A stretch of 43,325 bases of DNA, from contig DATBKB010000069.1 of NCBI GenBank assembly GCA_036556145.1, positions 1-43,325 of the forward strand. The letters are read 5' to 3'. Shown piece by piece: positions 37,797 through 43,325 of the stretch. Every line of letters begins with the position of its first letter. Within the stretch, counting starts at the first letter, position 1. The translations under genes and the position numbers were made by a program. The stretch comes from JACDAV01 sp036556145 (GTDB lineage Bacteria; Chloroflexota; Limnocylindria; Limnocylindrales; CSP1-4). The notes beneath the pieces are model-generated. The model worked only from the letters and a program-made list of their open reading frames with translations. It was not told the DNA's origin and searched no databases.

Positions 37797-38021
37797 CTAG
37801 TTGCGGGCCTGGAGGTCCTGGAGCAGGATCGGTCGGAGCTCGATGAGGCGGAGGGCCGTCTTGCTCCGGGCGACGACGGGGTTCACGCAGGGACAATAGC
37901 CGTTGTGCGGGCAGACGCCGCAGTTGCCGTCACAGTCGAGGGCTGCGGCGTAGCTGCACGACCGGCAGTCCCGCTCGCAGGCGATGAGATCGACAAACGA
38001 CGCTTGCTCGGCCTGCTTCAC
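37797..38021 (-). CDS. Cys-rich 74-residue protein of unknown function, abutting prfB
   Basis: GTG start at 38021 with AGGGA close upstream. Eight Cys fall within 31 residues: C15, C19, C22, then C30, C34, C37, then C43 and C45. This makes two CX3CX2C motifs and a final CXC, suited to an Fe-S cluster or structural zinc. The C-terminal part (RSKTALRLIELRPILLQDLQ) is helical. Its stop codon is immediately followed by the prfB ATG, so both come from one mRNA and are probably translationally coupled. It has a good promoter of its own about 170 bp upstream. I do not recognise a family. The CX3CX2C spacing is that of radical SAM enzymes, but the protein is far too short to be one. Confidence 0.75.
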   Translation of the reverse strand: MKQAEQASFVDLIACERDCRSCSYAAALDCDGNCGVCPHNGYCPCVNPVVARSKTALRLIELRPILLQDLQARN

Positions 38022-38188
38022 GAGTCCCTCTCTCTTCGGCTGGGCGGTCGTTTCCGGTCGCGCGCAGGTGTGGCGGTACGCAGCGGCTGGGCAGGCGCCG
38101 GTTGTCAGGTTGCGCGCGGCTGTGGCGGTGCGGGCGCGGGCCTGGGAGGCTTCGGATCGGAGGAGATCCGACTGGTGGGGTTTTGGCC

Positions 38189-38217
38189 AGTATAGGCGCT
38201 GAATCTCCCACCGCCAA
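38189..38217 (-). promoter_or_regulatory. Promoter of the Cys-rich gene / prfB operon
   Basis: Minus strand TTGGCG (38212-38217), 17-bp spacer, TATACT (38189-38194), among the best promoter matches in the window. The leader of about 160 nt contains CGGATC/GATCCG (38153-38170), a 6-bp hairpin. Nothing else was recognised in the 259-bp gap. Confidence 0.75.
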
Positions 38218-38280
38218 GAGGGAGAAACGAAAAATCGTGCGGATGACGCAGACGTTTCTGACCGCGCGTCCGGCGCGTCG

Positions 38281-38904
38281 TCAGTCGCCGCTGGGCAGGA
38301 TGTCGTCGGGGGGCCCGGTACCGGTGATGAAGTACGCCGCGAGCGCGGCGAGCTCATGCGCCGTCGCGTCGAGTCGTCGATCGAAGTGCGAATCCGTCGG
38401 GCTCGTCGCCGTCGGCGAGCCCCACGCGACGAGGCCTTCGTCCCGCGCGATGCGCAGGACGCGCAGCATGTGGGCGCGATCGGAGACGAAGATCGCGCTG
38501 CTGCTGCCGCGGTCGCGCAGCATCCGTCCGACGGACGCCAGCGACTCGAGCGTCGTGCGGCCGCGATCCTCGACGAGAATCGCGGCCTCCGGGACGCCGT
38601 GCTCGAGCGCGAAGCGGCGCGCGGCCTCGGCCTCGGTCGTGCGATCGCCCTCGGCCTTCCCGCCGGTCACGACGAGCACCGGTGCATAGCCCTCGAGGTA
38701 GAGCGAGACGGCGTGCTCCAGGCGCGCCCGGAAGACCGGCGACGGACGGCCGTCGTATTGGGCTGCACCGAGGACGACGATCGCGTCGGCCGGTCGCTTC
38801 TCGTCGCGGCCACCCTGCTGCCAGATCCGGAACGTCGCGTAGGCCGCGACGAAGAGCGAGGCAACCACCGCGACGACGAGGAGCCGGGTCAGGTCGCGAC
38901 GCAT
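38281..38904 (-). CDS. DUF218/YdcF-SanA family membrane-anchored protein
   Basis: A 207-residue protein. One N-terminal membrane helix (about 8-24) and then the DUF218 domain: ADAIVVLGAAQYDGRPSPVFRARLEHAVSLYL (about 39-70), VLVVTGGKAEGDRTTEAEAARRF, VEDRGRTTLESL and FVSDRAHMLRVLRIARDEG. These match the ElyC/SanA/YdcF group, linked in enteric bacteria to envelope integrity and lipid-carrier use, with no firm biochemical function. The active-site-like residues are intact. It starts 28 bp after secA, probably in the same transcript. Confidence 0.9.
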   Translation of the reverse strand: MRRDLTRLLVVAVVASLFVAAYATFRIWQQGGRDEKRPADAIVVLGAAQYDGRPSPVFRARLEHAVSLYLEGYAPVLVVTGGKAEGDRTTEAEAARRFALEHGVPEAAILVEDRGRTTLESLASVGRMLRDRGSSSAIFVSDRAHMLRVLRIARDEGLVAWGSPTATSPTDSHFDRRLDATAHELAALAAYFITGTGPPDDILPSGD

Positions 38905-38932
38905 CCGGAGCTCGAGCGACGCGCGGGCCGGG

Positions 38933-41890
<2,958 letters not shown>

Positions 41891-41899
41891 GGCTCGGGA

Positions 41900-41905
41900 A
41901 GTATA
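41900..41905 (-). promoter_or_regulatory. -10 element of secA (near-leaderless)
   Basis: TATACT on the minus strand ends 9 bp before the secA ATG, so the RNA would start within 3 nt or so of the start codon. The -35 position is poor. Confidence 0.5.
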
Positions 41906-41953
41906 GGGTCGGCTACCCGGAGACCCCGGCGACGGCCTCGGCCGTCGGAGGGC

Positions 41954-42205
41954 TCAGTGCCAGAAGCCCGTCCCGTAACCCAGAACCAGCACGACGAACG
42001 TCAGGATCGCGAGGCCCGCCCAGAACACGACCGCCAACCCCGTCGGCGTCGGATCCATCTCCGGGTTGGTGATCTCGGGCAGGCGCGAGCCGGGCAGGGA
42101 CGCGCCCCACCGCGGCGACTGCAGTCCCCGCCGCCAGTCACGCTCCGTCGGCGGTCTCGGGACGAGTCCGCCGCGACCGTCCGGGCGGTGGTGCTGGAGC
42201 GTCAT
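41954..42205 (-). CDS. Small C-terminal-anchored membrane protein of unknown function
   Basis: An 83-residue protein. A polar, Arg/Pro-rich N-terminal 58 residues (HHRPDGRGGLVPRPPTERDW) are followed by one hydrophobic helix, TGLAVVFWAGLAILTFVVLVLGYGTG, at the C terminus. This suggests a tail-anchored protein with the polar part in the cytoplasm. The ATG at 42205 is assigned; the frame is open upstream into the prs end but is Arg-rich shadow there. It lies between prs (37 bp) and secA (63 bp), same strand. No family was recognised; a small Sec or envelope accessory role is only a guess from position. Confidence 0.55.
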   Translation of the reverse strand: MTLQHHRPDGRGGLVPRPPTERDWRRGLQSPRWGASLPGSRLPEITNPEMDPTPTGLAVVFWAGLAILTFVVLVLGYGTGFWH

Positions 42206-42242
42206 CGCCCGGCCCGCCTCATGGCCCGCTTCGTCGCCCGCT

Positions 42243-43325
42243 TCATCGCTTGGCCGGCTTCGCGGCCGAGGCAAGCTCGCGCTTCGACCGCTTCGGTGGC
42301 TCGCGGGCGCCTTCGTCGTCCCCGTCGGCGTCGCCGTCGGTCTCGCCGTCCCGCGGCTCACTGCGAAGATCGAGCTTCCGCGCGACGCCGTCCTCCCAGA
42401 GGAGCATCTCCTGGGTGAGCGAGACCTCGCTCGAGAACAGCGCGCCGACGGACTCGCCGCGGTGGATCCGCTTGATCGCCTCGCCGAAGAGCGGCGCCAC
42501 AGAGAGCGTCGTGATCTTCGGGATGCGCTTGTTCGCCGGCAGCGGGATCGAGTCGGTCAGGACGACCTCGATGAGCGGCGAGTCGCGGACGAGGTCGACC
42601 GCCGGCCCGCTGAGCACGCCGTGGGTCGCGCAGGCGTAGATCTCCGAGACGTTCTCGCGCTGGAGCGCCCGAACGATCTCCATGAGCGTCCCGGCGGTGT
42701 CGATCTCGTCGTCGACGATGACCGCCCGCTTGCCGCGGACGTCGCCGATGACGTTCATCAGCTCGGCCCGGTCGAGGTTGCCGATCCGGCGCTTCTCGAT
42801 GATCGCCAGCGGCGCGTCGAGGAGCTCGGCAAAGGCCCGCGCTCGTTTGGCGAACCCAAGGTCGGTGACGACGACGAGGTCGTCGAGGTCCTTGTGCTTG
42901 AAGTAGTTCGACAGGATGTGGACCGCGGTCAGCTCGTCGACCGGGATGTTGAAGAAGCCCTGGATCTGGCCCTGGTGGAGGTCCATCGTCAGGACCCGAT
43001 CGGCGCCGGCGACCGTGATCATGTCGGCGATGAGCCGCGCCGTGATCGGCACCCGCGGCTGGTCCTTCTTGTCGGACCGCCCATACGAGTAGAACGGGAT
43101 CACGGCCGTGATCCGGCCGGCGCTTGCCCGCTTGAAGGCGTCGATCATGATCAGCAGCTCCATGATCGACTGATTCACGGGATGCGACGTCGGCTGGACG
43201 AGGAAGACGTCCTTCTCCCGGACGTTGTCGAGGATCTTGACGAAGATGTTCTCGTTCGCGAACTGGAACACCTCGGCCTTGCCGCAGTCCATCCCGAGAT
43301 AGCGGGCGATCTTGCGCGCCAGCTC
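42243..43325 (-). CDS. prs: Ribose-phosphate pyrophosphokinase (5' end outside window)
   Basis: Makes PRPP from ribose 5-phosphate and ATP for nucleotide, His and Trp synthesis. The frame runs off the right edge; the visible part starts ELARKIARYLG, so only about the first 10-20 residues are missing. Conserved regions are ENIFVKILDNVREKDVFLVQ, PFYSYGRSDKKDQPRVPITARL (ATP-side), MDLHQGQIQGFF, and the PRPP loop VIVDDEIDTAGT. After the normal end (VAPLFGEAIKRIHRGESVGALF) there is an extra C-terminal tail of about 65 residues, acidic then Lys/Arg-rich, not usual in the family. Confidence 0.95.
   Translation of the reverse strand, partial: ELARKIARYLGMDCGKAEVFQFANENIFVKILDNVREKDVFLVQPTSHPVNQSIMELLIMIDAFKRASAGRITAVIPFYSYGRSDKKDQPRVPITARLIADMITVAGADRVLTMDLHQGQIQGFFNIPVDELTAVHILSNYFKHKDLDDLVVVTDLGFAKRARAFAELLDAPLAIIEKRRIGNLDRAELMNVIGDVRGKRAVIVDDEIDTAGTLMEIVRALQRENVSEIYACATHGVLSGPAVDLVRDSPLIEVVLTDSIPLPANKRIPKITTLSVAPLFGEAIKRIHRGESVGALFSSEVSLTQEMLLWEDGVARKLDLRSEPRDGETDGDADGDDEGAREPPKRSKRELASAAKPAKR

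Noticed and set aside
37797..38021. Radical SAM enzyme based on CX3CX2C
   Set aside because: The protein has 74 residues and the motif occurs twice; there is no room for the barrel domain.

Overview
The window is 43.3 kb of very GC-rich bacterial chromosome around a replication origin. Gene content (dnaA, dnaN, recF, a DciA-type DUF721 gene, rpmH, rnpA, yidD, yidC with a lipobox, jag/khpB, secA, prs, prfB, ftsEX, smpB, ssrA), frequent GTG/TTG starts and 4-bp stop/start overlaps suggest a high-GC Chloroflexota lineage (Limnocylindria/Ellin6529-like). Because the first operon strongly resembles actinobacterial phosphatidylinositol-mannoside genes, Actinobacteriota cannot be excluded without a phylogeny. 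No insertion sequence, prophage, CRISPR array or tRNA gene was seen.

Layout. (1) 1-5.2 kb, + strand: a tightly overlapping operon of an ArsR-type regulator (partial), CDP-alcohol phosphatidyltransferase, inositol-3-phosphate synthase, HtrB/PatA-type acyltransferase, PHP phosphoesterase and PimA-like glycosyltransferase. Together these would make inositol phospholipid and mannosylate and acylate it. (2) 5.3-13.2 kb: an 1834-residue double GT-C protein with a propeller-like insert (- strand), then a DUF2723/GT117 membrane glycosyltransferase and a polyprenyl-phosphate-mannose-synthase-like GT2 (+ strand). This looks like a lipid-linked-sugar envelope glycosylation module. (3) 13.5-17.1 kb, - strand: a PP2C-fold protein that appears to have lost its catalytic metal ligands, a rhomboid protease and a DUF151 nuclease. 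(4) 17.2-22 kb: DciA, recF, dnaN, a non-coding origin with seven DnaA-box-like sites, and dnaA, all on the - strand. (5) 22-25.3 kb, + strand: rpmH-rnpA-yidD-yidC-jag, divergent from dnaA. (6) 25.4-31.7 kb: a VanW protein, tmRNA, a fused UreAB plus a divergent UreC-like protein, a Ser/Cys proline-racemase-family enzyme and smpB. (7) 31.7-32.5 kb: a non-coding, repeat-rich, structured region with a possible 16-codon ORF upstream of smpB. (8) 32.5-43.3 kb, - strand: prs, a small membrane protein, secA, a DUF218 protein, a Cys-rich 74-residue protein abutting a frameshifted prfB, a double GNAT, ftsE, ftsX and a C-terminal-processing protease.

The observations most worth a second look are the GT-C/PMT fusion, the UreC-like protein with an altered active-site region and no accessory genes beside it, the Cys-rich protein joined to prfB, the structured translated leader ahead of smpB, and a 37-bp palindrome against the dnaA promoter. 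Everything here was read by eye. Coordinates of promoters and RNA folds are sequence-pattern calls, not measurements.
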